Below are positions 18,034 to 26,689 of a stretch of 64,000 nt of DNA, in pieces. The notes below the pieces were generated by a model. The model was not told the DNA's origin. It saw only the letters and a list, made by a program, of their open reading frames with translations, and did not search any database. This DNA is from Solirubrum puertoriconensis. Its GTDB lineage: Bacteria; Bacteroidota; Bacteroidia; Cytophagales; Hymenobacteraceae. Location of the stretch: the NCBI RefSeq assembly GCF_001483135.1, contig NZ_LNAL01000003.1, forward strand, positions 124,001 through 188,000, in the 5' to 3' direction. The stretch's first letter is position 1. Each line of letters begins with the position of its first letter. The position numbers and the translations under genes were made by a program.

Positions 18034-18723
18034 TTACAGTACCTCGCTTTTAAACTTAGCCGCCCACAAATCGGCAAGGCGGGTGGGCTCGGGCAGCTTG
18101 TAACCGCCTGCGCAACCTAGGGCCAGGGCAGTGGCACCGGCTTGGTCCAGGCGGTGGCCCGGCGACACAAACACGGGTTGTACGCGGTCTTTCATGCGCA
18201 CCACTTCGCCAATCAGTTCGCCGGTTTTTTTGTCGGTAAGCGGCGTTACGTTGCCCTTTTCGGGCGCGGGTTCGGGGTACTGGCCGGTAAGCACCTGTTT
18301 GGCTACGCCCAGGCTGGGCTTGTCGAGCAAAATACCGATGTGCGCGCCGATGCCCATGCGGCGTGGGTGGGCGTAGCCGTGGCCGTCTACCATCAGCACA
18401 TCGGGCTGGTGCTGCAGCTTAGCAAAGGCATGCATAAGATTGGGCGCTTCGCGGAAGGACAAGAAGCCTGGCACGTAGGGCATATCAACGGGCCCGTAGT
18501 TGTACACCTTCTCAACCAACTCCAGCCCTGGGTACGTGAGCACCACAATTACCGACAGAATCGTGTCCTCCGTCGGAAACGATGAATCGAGCCCGGCAAT
18601 AAGCTTGGGCGGCGTAGCCAGTGGCTCGATGCGTTGCCGCGCACGCATTTCGTTTTGCTGCTGCGTGAGCTGGCGTACCAAAGCAGGGTCGGCGGGCGGG
18701 TGGTAGGGGCGGTAGTAAGCCAT
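18034..18723 (-). CDS. nfi: Endonuclease V (deoxyinosine 3' endonuclease)
   Basis: 229 residues. The RNase H-like catalytic acidic residues are visible: Asp46 in AGLDSSF, Glu92 in PYVPGFLSFREAP and Asp113 in LMVDGHGYAHPRRMGIGAHIG. The PYVPG wedge, which inserts into DNA next to the lesion in Endonuclease V, is intact. It nicks DNA one base 3' of deoxyinosine to start repair of deaminated adenine. It is monocistronic, with a hairpin before it (18758-18786). Confidence 0.95.
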   Translation of the reverse strand: MAYYRPYHPPADPALVRQLTQQQNEMRARQRIEPLATPPKLIAGLDSSFPTEDTILSVIVVLTYPGLELVEKVYNYGPVDMPYVPGFLSFREAPNLMHAFAKLQHQPDVLMVDGHGYAHPRRMGIGAHIGILLDKPSLGVAKQVLTGQYPEPAPEKGNVTPLTDKKTGELIGEVVRMKDRVQPVFVSPGHRLDQAGATALALGCAGGYKLPEPTRLADLWAAKFKSEVL

Positions 18724-18757
18724 AAGCGGAGCGGTTGGTACGCGGCTATACGCAAGT

Positions 18758-18786
18758 AGGGCCGGCAGCGTGTTGCTACCGGCCCT
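18758..18786. terminator. GC hairpin between serine hydrolase and endonuclease V
   Basis: Stem AGGGCCGG.AGC/GCT.CCGGCCCT with a short loop; it lies 36 bp after the serine-hydrolase stop and 35 bp before the nfi start. CCTAGG sits at the edge of the stem. There is no U-tract, so its strength as a terminator is uncertain. Confidence 0.5.
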
Positions 18787-18821
18787 AGGTTGGTTGTTGT
18801 TGCCTATGAAGCAGAGGCTAA

Positions 18822-20372
18822 TTACCCCTTCGTAAACACGTACGGATCTTGGTCGATGCCGTCGTTTACGCGCAGCTCCACCGATTTCACCTGGCCGTTA
18901 TCAACCACGAACGTGGCCGGGTAAATGCCATAGGTTAGGTTGGAGTACGTGGCCCGGAAATCCTGCGCATCCATGTAGTCGAGGGTAGCGCGCAGCTCGG
19001 GGTGGCGGCTGAAGCGGATGATCAGCTGCTTGCCCTTGGCTTCGATGGTAATGGGCCCGTAAACCGGGTGCGTGTACTGGCCGGCATAGTTCTTCAGCGC
19101 CACGGCGGGCTTGTTTTTCTTGGCTACGCGGGCGTTTAGCTGAGCAATGTTTTGGCGGGTTTCGTCGCGGGCGGCTTGGCTGCGGTTCCACAGCTGGCGG
19201 CTGCGGTCGACGTACGGCACGCCTAGGTAGGCATCAAGCAGCTGGTAGCGCAGGGCCTCGAAGAAGCTTTGGTTGTCTTGGTTGGTGAGCACGGCAATGC
19301 CCAGGCGCTCCTCGGGCACAAAGCACGTGTTGCTAACGTAGCCGGTGGCGCCGCCCGTGTGCCAGAATACCTGCCGGCCGTTGTAATCGGCAGCAAACAC
19401 GCCCAGGCCGTAGGTGCGGAAGTGCTCGGGCAAGAAGCTGGATTTGCGCGTTGAGACGAGCGTGTTGGGGTCGCGGGTGCGGCGCAGCGCGGCCCAGGGC
19501 AGCACCTGTTGGCCCTGGTACTTGCCGCTATCGAGCTGGCACTGCAGCCACTTGGCCAGGTCGCTCACGCTCGAAACCATGCTGGCCGCCGGCCCTAGGT
19601 TGTCGATTTGGTCGATGGGCAGCACAGCCAGCGGGCCGTAGGCGTTGGAGTAGGGCAGGGCAATGTTGGGGCGCTTCTCGAAGCCGGCCGTTAGCATGTA
19701 AGTGTTGGCCATGCCCAAGGGCTTCAGCATGGTTTGCTCCACGTAGTTTTCCCAGGTGGTGCCGCCCGTTACCCGCGGGATAATCTCACCCGCGGCCAGG
19801 AAACCGGCGTTGCAGTAGCCGTAGTCTTGCCGAAACTGGTACACGGGCTTCAGCGTGCGCATACGCTCGATGATTTCCTCCCGCGTGAAGTTGGAATCCC
19901 AGAAAGCGAAGTCGCCCTGGAAGGTTTTGGTGCCGAGGTGGTGGCCCAGCAAATCGCGTACGGTGGTGAGCTGCGTGCTCACGGGGTCGTAGAGCTGAAA
20001 ACCGGGCAAGTACTTGGTGGCCGCGTCGTTGAGCGAGAGTTTCTTTTGCTGCTCGAGGTTGGCCAGGGCCGTGCCGGTAAAAAGCTTGCTGTTCGAGGCA
20101 ATCAGAAACAGCGTTTTATCATCGATGGGCTCTTTCTTGGCAAGGTCGCGCACGCCGTAGCCTTTGCTGACCACCACTTGCCCATCTTTCACCACCACCA
20201 CAGCCAGCCCCGGAATTTGCCACTGACGCATGCCGCGCTGGATGTACCGATCGAGCGAATCGGCGACGAAACGGTTGGGGGCCGAAGTATTTTGGGCCGT
20301 AGCCGGTGCCGCGCTACCTAGGGCCAGGGCAAACAAGCCGCCAAGCAGTGGCTTGATAAAGCGAGTACGCAT
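18822..20372 (-). CDS. Class C beta-lactamase-related serine hydrolase
   Basis: 516 residues with a signal peptide (LLGGLFALALGSAAPATAQ). The active-site SxxK is LIASNSKLFTG; the second motif YxN is YGYCNAGF; the third is HTGGATG. The C-terminal about 100 residues (VALKNYAGQYTHPVYGPITIEAKGKQLIIRFSRHPEL) form the lipocalin-like domain (DUF3471 type) common in these proteins. Periplasmic esterase/peptidase-type enzyme of unknown substrate. Unlike the enzyme at 4024-5352 it has no T9SS sorting domain. Confidence 0.92.
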   Translation of the reverse strand: MRTRFIKPLLGGLFALALGSAAPATAQNTSAPNRFVADSLDRYIQRGMRQWQIPGLAVVVVKDGQVVVSKGYGVRDLAKKEPIDDKTLFLIASNSKLFTGTALANLEQQKKLSLNDAATKYLPGFQLYDPVSTQLTTVRDLLGHHLGTKTFQGDFAFWDSNFTREEIIERMRTLKPVYQFRQDYGYCNAGFLAAGEIIPRVTGGTTWENYVEQTMLKPLGMANTYMLTAGFEKRPNIALPYSNAYGPLAVLPIDQIDNLGPAASMVSSVSDLAKWLQCQLDSGKYQGQQVLPWAALRRTRDPNTLVSTRKSSFLPEHFRTYGLGVFAADYNGRQVFWHTGGATGYVSNTCFVPEERLGIAVLTNQDNQSFFEALRYQLLDAYLGVPYVDRSRQLWNRSQAARDETRQNIAQLNARVAKKNKPAVALKNYAGQYTHPVYGPITIEAKGKQLIIRFSRHPELRATLDYMDAQDFRATYSNLTYGIYPATFVVDNGQVKSVELRVNDGIDQDPYVFTKG

Positions 20373-20475
20373 CAGAAAGAAGGGAAAAGAAGAAGTGGGG
20401 CAGCAGCACCGAGGCGCCTGCGCAACGGGGCTGCACGCAGGTAAAAATAACGCCCGAGTTGGTATAGCAGCCGGG

Positions 20476-21108
20476 CTACCACCGAATGCTGAAGGCCGTG
20501 AGGTGCGGATCGGTGGGCACGGGCCGTTCGGGCTCTACTTCAACCTTCACGCGCACGGCATCGGCGGGCTTAAAGCGCCGGGCCAAACCCGTAATAATGC
20601 CTAGGTCGAAAGGAACGGGGTTGGGTGTGCGGCAATGCAGCAGCATTTCGTGCTCGGTTTCGCGCACCACGTGGTAGTAGCCCATGTTCTGGCCGTGCAC
20701 ATTGGTGCGGTACGTAAGATCGAGCCCGCGCATAGCCTGCGACAACGAGTGCAGCGAAGCCGGAAACTGGCTGTGGTCGACGACCTGCAGGCCGATGCTA
20801 TAGAGCGTTTCGGGCCCGAATTCGGCTTCTACATCGGCCAGTACATCGAGCCAGGCTTGCATGGGGTACCACTTGCCGGGTTCGGGGTTTTCGGCAATGC
20901 CGTGGCGGGCAAGCAGCTCGGACCCTTGGTTGGCCAGGCGCAGCCCGGCCAGCAAAGAGCGCACGCTCTCGCCGTTGATGGTGGCATTGGTATCGAACGA
21001 GGTATAAGTGGGCACTGATGCAGGAGCTTTGCCGAAGAAAAATAACCAAAAAGTAATGGTGTGCCACAGCCACTCGCTGCCAATGTATGCAGCTTGCAAA
21101 TAAAGCAT
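20476..21108 (-). CDS. Hypothetical protein, about 210 aa
   Basis: The start is placed at ATG 21108 (MLYLQAAYIGSEWLW), because a longer reading would overlap the divergent gene starting at 21207. Recognisable segments: INGESVRSLLAGLRLANQGSELLARHG, WYPMQAWLDVLADVEAEFG and a C-terminal MGYYHVVRETEHEMLLHCRTPNPVPFD. I cannot name the family. It looks like a small soluble sensor-type domain. The hydrophobic N-terminal piece may not be translated. Confidence 0.65.
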   Translation of the reverse strand: MLYLQAAYIGSEWLWHTITFWLFFFGKAPASVPTYTSFDTNATINGESVRSLLAGLRLANQGSELLARHGIAENPEPGKWYPMQAWLDVLADVEAEFGPETLYSIGLQVVDHSQFPASLHSLSQAMRGLDLTYRTNVHGQNMGYYHVVRETEHEMLLHCRTPNPVPFDLGIITGLARRFKPADAVRVKVEVEPERPVPTDPHLTAFSIRW

Positions 21109-21206
21109 TGGTGCTGAATAGCTAGGGCACCAGGCAGGCATTAGCCCTAGGGCAATGTACCTTTTGCCACTAGCTGCGTAAAGGAAAGCACCTTCTCTCT
21201 GCACGC

Positions 21207-21860
21207 ATGAATTCATCAGTAGTTACGCCGACCACCACGGCGGTACGGCTGGAGCTGCCGCAAGCCACCCTGTTGGGCGACCTGACGGTACCCGCCAATG
21301 CTTCGGGCATCGTGGTGTTCTCGCACGGCAGCGGCAGCAGTCGGCTCAGCTCGCGCAACCGCTTTGTGGCCCAGTGCTTGCAGCGGGCGGGTTTTGCCAC
21401 CTTGCTTTTCGACCTGCTCACGCCCGAAGAAGACGAGCACTTCGAGGCCCGTTTTGATATTGATTTGCTTACGCGCCGCCTGCTAGGTGCCACCAGCTGG
21501 GTGCGCCGCGAGCAGCGCCTGCACGATTTGCGGCTCGGCTTTTTTGGCGCCAGCACCGGCGCGGCTTCGGCCATGCGCGCGGCGGCCGAGCTCGGCTCGC
21601 AGGTGCACGCGGTGATTTCGCGCGGCGGCCGCCCCGATTTGGTGCTGCCCGCGCTGCACCGCGTTTCGGCGCCGTCGTTGCTGATTGTGGGCGGGCAGGA
21701 TTGGCCCGTAATCGGCCTGAACGAGCAAGCCATGGATGCCCTAGGTGGCCCGTGCCAAATGCGGGTAGTGCAAGGCGCCGGTCATTTGTTTGAGGAGCCC
21801 GGAACGCTCGAAGAAGTAGCCGACCTGGCCGTGGATTGGTGCACGCACTACCTGCGCTAA
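21207..21860 (+). CDS. Alpha/beta hydrolase, dienelactone-hydrolase type
   Basis: 217 residues. Catalytic triad candidates: nucleophile Ser in GFFGASTGAASAM, Asp in IVGGQDWPVIG, His in VVQGAGHLFEEPG; oxyanion region VVFSHGSGSSR. It is followed 28 bp later by a phosphoribosyltransferase gene. In other bacteria these two domains are often adjacent or fused into one protein, so the pair probably acts together; the reaction is unknown. Confidence 0.9.
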   Translation: MNSSVVTPTTTAVRLELPQATLLGDLTVPANASGIVVFSHGSGSSRLSSRNRFVAQCLQRAGFATLLFDLLTPEEDEHFEARFDIDLLTRRLLGATSWVRREQRLHDLRLGFFGASTGAASAMRAAAELGSQVHAVISRGGRPDLVLPALHRVSAPSLLIVGGQDWPVIGLNEQAMDALGGPCQMRVVQGAGHLFEEPGTLEEVADLAVDWCTHYLR

Positions 21861-21888
21861 GCAACGGCGCACAAGCTTGGCAGGGCCC

Positions 21889-22527
21889 ATGATTGCTAAG
21901 TTTCAAAACCGACTGGAAGCGGCTCATCTGCTGGCCCAGCAACTGCAGCACCTAGGATTGCAGCCGCCCGGCGTGGTGTTGGCTATACCGCGAGGCGGTG
22001 TACCCATTGGGGCAGTATTGGCGCAAGCCCTGGGGTGGCCGCTCGAGCTGGCCCTCACCAAGAAAATCGGCCACCCCAGCAACCCCGAGTACGCTGTTGG
22101 GGCCGTAAGCGAAACCGGTTACGTGCTTACGCCCGGCTTAGTGCTACCTACCGAGTACTTGGCCGAGCAAATACCCCGTTTGCAAGCGCAACTGCGCGAA
22201 CGGCGCTTGCAGTTTGCCGGCACCCAACCGGCCACGCCGCTGCGAGGCCGCACGGTAGTTATTACCGACGATGGCGTAGCTACCGGGCACACCATGCTGG
22301 CAACCCTCGAGCTGGTGCTGGTACAGCAGTCGGCCCGGGTGGTAGTGGCGGTGCCCGTGTCGTCGGCGGAAGCGCTGCGGCTGATGGCGGCACGGGTTGA
22401 TGAGGTAGTGAGCCTGCTCGTACCGCCCGATTTCCACGCCGTTGGGCAGTACTACCACGACTTCAGCGAAACCACCGATGCCGACGTAACTGCCGCCTTG
22501 GCGCAAGTACGCGGCCCTACGAGTTAA
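21889..22527 (+). CDS. Phosphoribosyltransferase-family protein
   Basis: 212 residues from ATG 21889 (MIAKFQNRLEAAHLLAQQL). The PRPP-binding loop is TVVITDDGVATGHTMLATL, and the N-terminal motif VVLAIPRGGVPIGAVLAQAL is typical of the PRTase branch paired with dienelactone hydrolases. KKIGHPSNPEYAVGAVSE is another hallmark. Substrate unknown. Cotranscribed with the hydrolase upstream. Confidence 0.9.
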   Translation: MIAKFQNRLEAAHLLAQQLQHLGLQPPGVVLAIPRGGVPIGAVLAQALGWPLELALTKKIGHPSNPEYAVGAVSETGYVLTPGLVLPTEYLAEQIPRLQAQLRERRLQFAGTQPATPLRGRTVVITDDGVATGHTMLATLELVLVQQSARVVVAVPVSSAEALRLMAARVDEVVSLLVPPDFHAVGQYYHDFSETTDADVTAALAQVRGPTS

Positions 22528-22597
22528 CCTCTGGCTTGTTGGTGTCGTTTTGAGGGTAGCATCTGCCCTGTTCCTTCCCCCGGCAGGTGCGGCGTTT

Positions 22598-23173
22598 ATG
22601 TCTCAAAATCCGCAAACCCCCGAACAGGGCGCTGGGCCTTTCACGGAGCGGCGCTACTACATCGATATAGCTCATTCCAAGCAATCGGCAACTGCCCTTA
22701 TGCACGATATTCAGTGCAACATCGAGCGGTACTCGCCGGGCTTGCTGGCCGAGTTTCACAAAGAAAAAGGCGAAAAGCAGGGCCTGCACGTGGGCGACGA
22801 ATACCACATCAAGATATTAGGCCCCTGGAACGGCTCAGTGCGCGTAACCGAGGTAGCCAAGCAGCACTTCGAGCTGCTAACCCTCGAAGGCCACCCCGAA
22901 GCCGGTCACATTCGGTTTTCGCTGCGTCAGTTGCCCAATCAGTCTGACGTGTTGCGCTTTGAAATCCACTCCAAAGCCCGGGCGCGCGATGGGCTGGTGG
23001 CCTTTGCCTACGGCACCCTCGGCGTGGGCAAGCAGGTGCAGGAGCAAACCTGGGTTACGTTTTGCCAGCGCGTGGCCGAAGAAAGCGGCGGCCAAACCCT
23101 AGGTTCGGTGCAAGTAGATACCACCGAGCACGACGGTGCAGAAAAGCGCAAGGAGCACCATGAGCGCAGCTAA
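22598..23173 (+). CDS. DUF1990-like protein, paralogue 1
   Basis: 191 residues from MSQNPQTPEQG. Motifs include ERRYYIDIAHSK, LGPWNGSVRVTEV and the DUF1990-like LEGHPEAGHIRFSLRQL, then a region ending LGVGKQVQEQTWVTFCQRV. The gene overlaps the next by 14 bp, and the neighbour has the same LEGHxExGxI pattern, so the two look like a tandem duplication. DUF1990 proteins have a START/SRPBCC-like fold; function unknown. Confidence 0.75.
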   Translation: MSQNPQTPEQGAGPFTERRYYIDIAHSKQSATALMHDIQCNIERYSPGLLAEFHKEKGEKQGLHVGDEYHIKILGPWNGSVRVTEVAKQHFELLTLEGHPEAGHIRFSLRQLPNQSDVLRFEIHSKARARDGLVAFAYGTLGVGKQVQEQTWVTFCQRVAEESGGQTLGSVQVDTTEHDGAEKRKEHHERS

Positions 23174-23822
23174 CCCCACGGGCGTACCGGCTTGGCACCA
23201 GTACCGTACGCAGTTAGAGGCCTACGGCAAGGCCAAAGTAAACTACGACTTGGAGCGCGTGCACGAGTACACCTCCGAAACCGGCTGGCAGCTCGATGAT
23301 TACGGCACCGACTTACCAGCCGAGCCGCCCGGCCCGCCCGTGGCCGGCGGCAGCTTTGAGGCGGCCAAGCAAGTGCTTCTGAACTACTCTTTTCCGCCGC
23401 CCGATCTGATTACCGGCATCTTCGTGCCGGAGCAGCCGTTGGCCGAGCGCGTAATGCTGCTGCGCGGGCAGTTTCTGGGCTTCACGTTCTGGTTTGGCGT
23501 GCGCATCGGCGGTGTTATCGACGAGCAACGCACCGCTTCGCCCGACGACGGGCCGGAGCAAGTGTGGGGCTACAACTACCGCACGCTCGAGGGCCACTTC
23601 GAGAAAGGCGAAATCACCTTTACCGTGCACAAGCAGCTGCGCACCGGGCGCGTGCGGTTTCAGGTGAAAGCCTACTCGCAACCCGACCGCATCCAGAACT
23701 TCTTCTACCGCATTGGCTTTAAGCTGTTCGGACGCATGCTGCAGCGCAAGTTCGCTCGCGAGTCGATGCGGCGCATGCGCGAGCAGGTAGTGGTGCAACT
23801 GCGGCAAGGCAGTGCTGGTTAG
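23160..23822 (+). CDS. DUF1990-domain protein, paralogue 2
   Basis: 220 residues; ATG at 23160 lies inside the last codons of the preceding gene (14-bp overlap), which supports translational coupling. The signature WGYNYRTLEGHFEKGEITFTV followed by VKAYSQPDRIQNFFYRIGFK is that of DUF1990. It ends 5 bp from the convergent DUF4304 gene. Confidence 0.85.
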   Translation: MSAANPTGVPAWHQYRTQLEAYGKAKVNYDLERVHEYTSETGWQLDDYGTDLPAEPPGPPVAGGSFEAAKQVLLNYSFPPPDLITGIFVPEQPLAERVMLLRGQFLGFTFWFGVRIGGVIDEQRTASPDDGPEQVWGYNYRTLEGHFEKGEITFTVHKQLRTGRVRFQVKAYSQPDRIQNFFYRIGFKLFGRMLQRKFARESMRRMREQVVVQLRQGSAG

Positions 23823-23827
23823 TCAAG

Positions 23828-24430
23828 CTAGCTTTCCTGCAAACCCAGTTCAGCGGCCAGATCTTTGTACCACCTACGGTCCCATTGGGTTCCGGCAGCT
23901 AACTCTTGTTGCAAACGCGCTTGGGCTTCGGCCAGGTAGCCATTGGCATGAAACACTCTGATGGCCGTTGGTGCGTGCGCAAGCTGGGGCTGGTCTATTA
24001 TCAGTTGGAGCATATCCGGCCGGCTTTGGGCTTGGTTTAAGAAGGGTAGAATGTAGCTTACTACATCGTCTTCTACTGCCTTGTGAAGTTCGGCCGTATT
24101 AGTAATCGGAAGTATATCATACCACAGGTCGCGACGATCGGGCTTTAGAAAGCCAATACGTTTACGGATAAAGCAATCCGGCTCTGTGAACGTACTTGAT
24201 GTTCTAAACTCATCTACCTCAGGCAAGTACATGCCGACGTTCGACGTAAAATGTATGTGCTGCTTATCGTAGAATCTGCTCTTCTGGAAATTCAGAATCT
24301 TGCCCGATCCATCTGCATGCAGGCAGCGGAAGTTATTGCCAGCCTTCCGGTAGCCGCGCGCTTTGAAGTGCGGCCAAATCACTTTGGAAACCAGGAAGTC
24401 GAATTCGGCTTCAACCGGAGTTTTCGGCAC
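23828..24430 (-). CDS. DUF4304-domain protein
   Basis: 200 residues if started at GTG 24430 (PKTPVEAEFDFLVSKVIWPHFKARGYRKAGNNFRC). A TTG at 24475 would add 15 residues but would abut the terminator at 24477-24515, so I prefer the GTG. The stretch HFKARGYRKAGNNFR and FNFQKSR-like continuation match DUF4304, a small family of unknown role found across bacteria. Confidence 0.8.
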   Translation of the reverse strand: MPKTPVEAEFDFLVSKVIWPHFKARGYRKAGNNFRCLHADGSGKILNFQKSRFYDKQHIHFTSNVGMYLPEVDEFRTSSTFTEPDCFIRKRIGFLKPDRRDLWYDILPITNTAELHKAVEDDVVSYILPFLNQAQSRPDMLQLIIDQPQLAHAPTAIRVFHANGYLAEAQARLQQELAAGTQWDRRWYKDLAAELGLQES

Positions 24431-24476
24431 AGCAGCTGTAGGTATAAAACCGAGGTAAGATACCCGAACGCGCAAA

Positions 24477-24515
24477 AATCAGCCGCTTACTTATGAGCAA
24501 GAAAGTGGCTGATTT
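24477..24515 (-). terminator. Terminator of DUF3817 gene
   Basis: On the minus strand, AATCAGCC...GGCTGATT arms around a loop are followed by TTTTTGCG. It sits downstream of the DUF3817 stop (24559) and just upstream of the DUF4304 start. Confidence 0.7.
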
Positions 24516-24558
24516 AGCAGGGTAGACAGGAATTAGAAGCGACAGCGTCAGGAAATAA

Positions 24559-24861
24559 CTACTCCCGAAACAGCCGCTTATCGGCCCAAAACGTACCGAA
24601 CGGCACCAGCGAGGCCACAAAGCCCAATGCGGCTTTGCGCACCGACCAGCTGTGCTCAATAGTGGCCATAATCAGCAGCAGCACGTAGAGCACAAACAGC
24701 AAGCCGTGCGCCATGCCCACGTGCTTCACTGCTTCGGGCTGGCCCATGAGGTACTTGAGGGGCATGGCAATGCCCAACAGCACCAAAAACGACAAACCCT
24801 CCAGGAAGCCTACCACGCGCAGGCGACCTAGGGTAGAAGAAAACAAACCGGAGTTCTGCAT
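24559..24861 (-). CDS. DUF3817 membrane protein
   Basis: 100 residues, normal length. Three hydrophobic helices: VVGFLEGLSFLVLLGIAMPLKYL, GMAHGLLFVLYVLLLIMA and AALGFVASLVPFGTFWADKRL. The GxLEGxSFL start, the GxAHGxLF helix and the PFGTFWxDKxL end are hallmark DUF3817 features. Inner-membrane protein of unknown function. Divergent from the alcohol dehydrogenase gene. Confidence 0.92.
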   Translation of the reverse strand: MQNSGLFSSTLGRLRVVGFLEGLSFLVLLGIAMPLKYLMGQPEAVKHVGMAHGLLFVLYVLLLIMATIEHSWSVRKAALGFVASLVPFGTFWADKRLFRE

Positions 24862-24958
24862 ATCAAGGCCAACAATAACCCAAGCCGCGAAGTTACCGTC
24901 TTCCTTTTCCTTTGTGGCTGACTTTTGTCAGACCTCGATCAACTTCTTATTCCAAGCA

Positions 24959-26002
24959 ATGCAACCAACGAAAGCCTACGCAGCGCCGGCGGCCAACATT
25001 CCGCTCGCGCCATTTGAGTTTGAGCGCCGCGAGGTGGGCCCCCACGACGTGCAGATTGACATTCTGTACTGCGGCGTGTGCCACTCCGATTTGCACCAGG
25101 TACGCGACGAGTGGGGCGGCTCCATCTTCCCGATGGTACCCGGCCACGAAATTGTGGGCCGCGTAACCAAAGTGGGGGAGCACGTGCGCCAGTTTAAGCC
25201 CGGCGACCTGGCCGGCGTGGGCTGCATGGTCGATTCGTGCCGCACCTGCCCCAGCTGCAAAGAAGGCCTCGAGCAGTACTGCGAGGTAGGCTTTGTGGGC
25301 ACCTACAACGGCCGCGAGCTAAGCAACGGCGCGCCCACCTACGGGGGCTACTCCAAGCTGATTGTGGTAGACGAAGCTTACACCCTACGCGTGCCCGAGT
25401 CGTTGCCGCTTGAGGGCGTGGCGCCACTGCTGTGCGCCGGTATTACCACCTACTCGCCGCTGCGCCAGTGGAAGGTAGGCCAAGGCCACCGCGTTGGCGT
25501 AATGGGCCTGGGCGGGCTGGGCCACATGGCCGTAAAGCTGGCGGCCGCCATGGGCGCCGAGGTAACAGTGCTTAGCACCTCGCCCAACAAGCAAGCCGAT
25601 GCCGAAGCCCTAGGTGCCCACAAGTTTGTGGTGACCAAAGACCAGGCCGCGCTTAAGAGCGTATCGAACTACTTCGACTTTATCATCAATACCGTATCGG
25701 CGCCACTTGATATGGGCATGTACGTAAACCTGCTCCGCCGCGACGGTACCATGATTTTGCTGGGCGTGCCGCCCGAAGCGCCGCAGCTGCATGCCTTCAA
25801 CCTCATTGCCAAGCGCCGCCGCATTGCCGGCTCGCTGATTGGCGGCATCGAGGAAACGCAGGAAATGCTCGACTTCTGCGCCCAGCACAACATCACTTCC
25901 GATGTAGAGGTGATTTCGATGGACTACATCAACGAAGCCTACGAACGCATGCTGAAAGCTGATGTGAAATACCGCTTCGTAATTGATTTGGCTACGTTAT
26001 AA
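24959..26002 (+). CDS. Zinc-dependent NAD(P) alcohol dehydrogenase (cinnamyl/YahK type)
   Basis: 347 residues from MQPTKAYAAPAANIPL at 24959; a longer reading upstream overlaps the divergent gene. Catalytic zinc ligands: Cys in YCGVCHSDLHQ and GHE in VPGHEIVGRV. Structural zinc cysteines are in SCRTCPSCKEGLEQYC. Rossmann motif GVMGLGGLGHMAVKLAAAMG. It oxidises or reduces aldehydes/alcohols with NADP(H). The C-terminus is closed by the terminator at 26027. Confidence 0.95.
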   Translation: MQPTKAYAAPAANIPLAPFEFERREVGPHDVQIDILYCGVCHSDLHQVRDEWGGSIFPMVPGHEIVGRVTKVGEHVRQFKPGDLAGVGCMVDSCRTCPSCKEGLEQYCEVGFVGTYNGRELSNGAPTYGGYSKLIVVDEAYTLRVPESLPLEGVAPLLCAGITTYSPLRQWKVGQGHRVGVMGLGGLGHMAVKLAAAMGAEVTVLSTSPNKQADAEALGAHKFVVTKDQAALKSVSNYFDFIINTVSAPLDMGMYVNLLRRDGTMILLGVPPEAPQLHAFNLIAKRRRIAGSLIGGIEETQEMLDFCAQHNITSDVEVISMDYINEAYERMLKADVKYRFVIDLATL

Positions 26003-26026
26003 GCTCTTGATCGGCTAAGACCCAAA

Positions 26027-26066
26027 CGGACGGCTCCCTACCTAGGGAGCCGCCCGTTTTGTTTTT
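26027..26066 (+). terminator. Terminator of alcohol dehydrogenase gene, CCTAGG in the loop
   Basis: CGGCTCCCTA and TAGGGAGCCG form the core stem, with the loop CC making CCTAGG; one mismatch lies near the base. Followed by TTTTGTTTTT. Confidence 0.9.
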
Positions 26067-26082
26067 CCGAATACCAAAAAGG

Positions 26083-26595
26083 CTAGCGCACTTCGTAGGG
26101 AAAATGAAAATTGCCCTCCAAGGTTAGCCGCTTGGCTTTGGCCCGGCTGCTGTTGGTTTGGCACAACACGGCGCGGTACGTGCCGGTGAGGGTGTGGGCT
26201 TTGGTATCCACGGCCGTAATGCGCACTTCGCCGTCGTTTACCCCGCAGGCTTTCGATTCGGCGGTTACGTCGTCGGCGCGGTAATAGGCTTCGCGCACGT
26301 GCCCGCTCAGGATTTCCTTGAACCGGTACACGCCGGGCTGCGGCTTAAACTCATCCACGAGAATCGACAAGCCAACATCGTCCGGGAAATCGGCACGCAC
26401 GATGGACAACGTCAGCACCTTGCCGGCTCCGCTAGAGGCCGTGATGCGCGAGCCGATGGAATCGGTAACGATGGCCCCGCCGTTGAGGCGCATCGTGAGT
26501 TGGTAGCGGGAAGCAGGCGGCGTGGGCAAAGTGGCGCTGCTAAGCAACAGACCTAGGCCCAACGGAAGAAGGAAAGCGAAACGAGCCAGCGGCAT
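26083..26595 (-). CDS. Secreted hypothetical protein
   Basis: 170 residues with a signal peptide (FAFLLPLGLGLLLSSA). The mature region is beta-rich (YQLTMRLNGGAIVTDSIGS, VLTLSIVRADFPDDVG, AHTLTGTYRAVLC) and resembles small lipocalin-like exported proteins of Bacteroidota. No named family. Monocistronic. Confidence 0.7.
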   Translation of the reverse strand: MPLARFAFLLPLGLGLLLSSATLPTPPASRYQLTMRLNGGAIVTDSIGSRITASSGAGKVLTLSIVRADFPDDVGLSILVDEFKPQPGVYRFKEILSGHVREAYYRADDVTAESKACGVNDGEVRITAVDTKAHTLTGTYRAVLCQTNSSRAKAKRLTLEGNFHFPYEVR

Positions 26596-26689
26596 GGAAA
26601 GCGGTAAGTAGGGTAGCAGCCGAAGTTACAACGCACGGATGGGCTTCGGGCGCATAAGCACGCAATTCTTTGTATGCCTAGGTGGGTAA

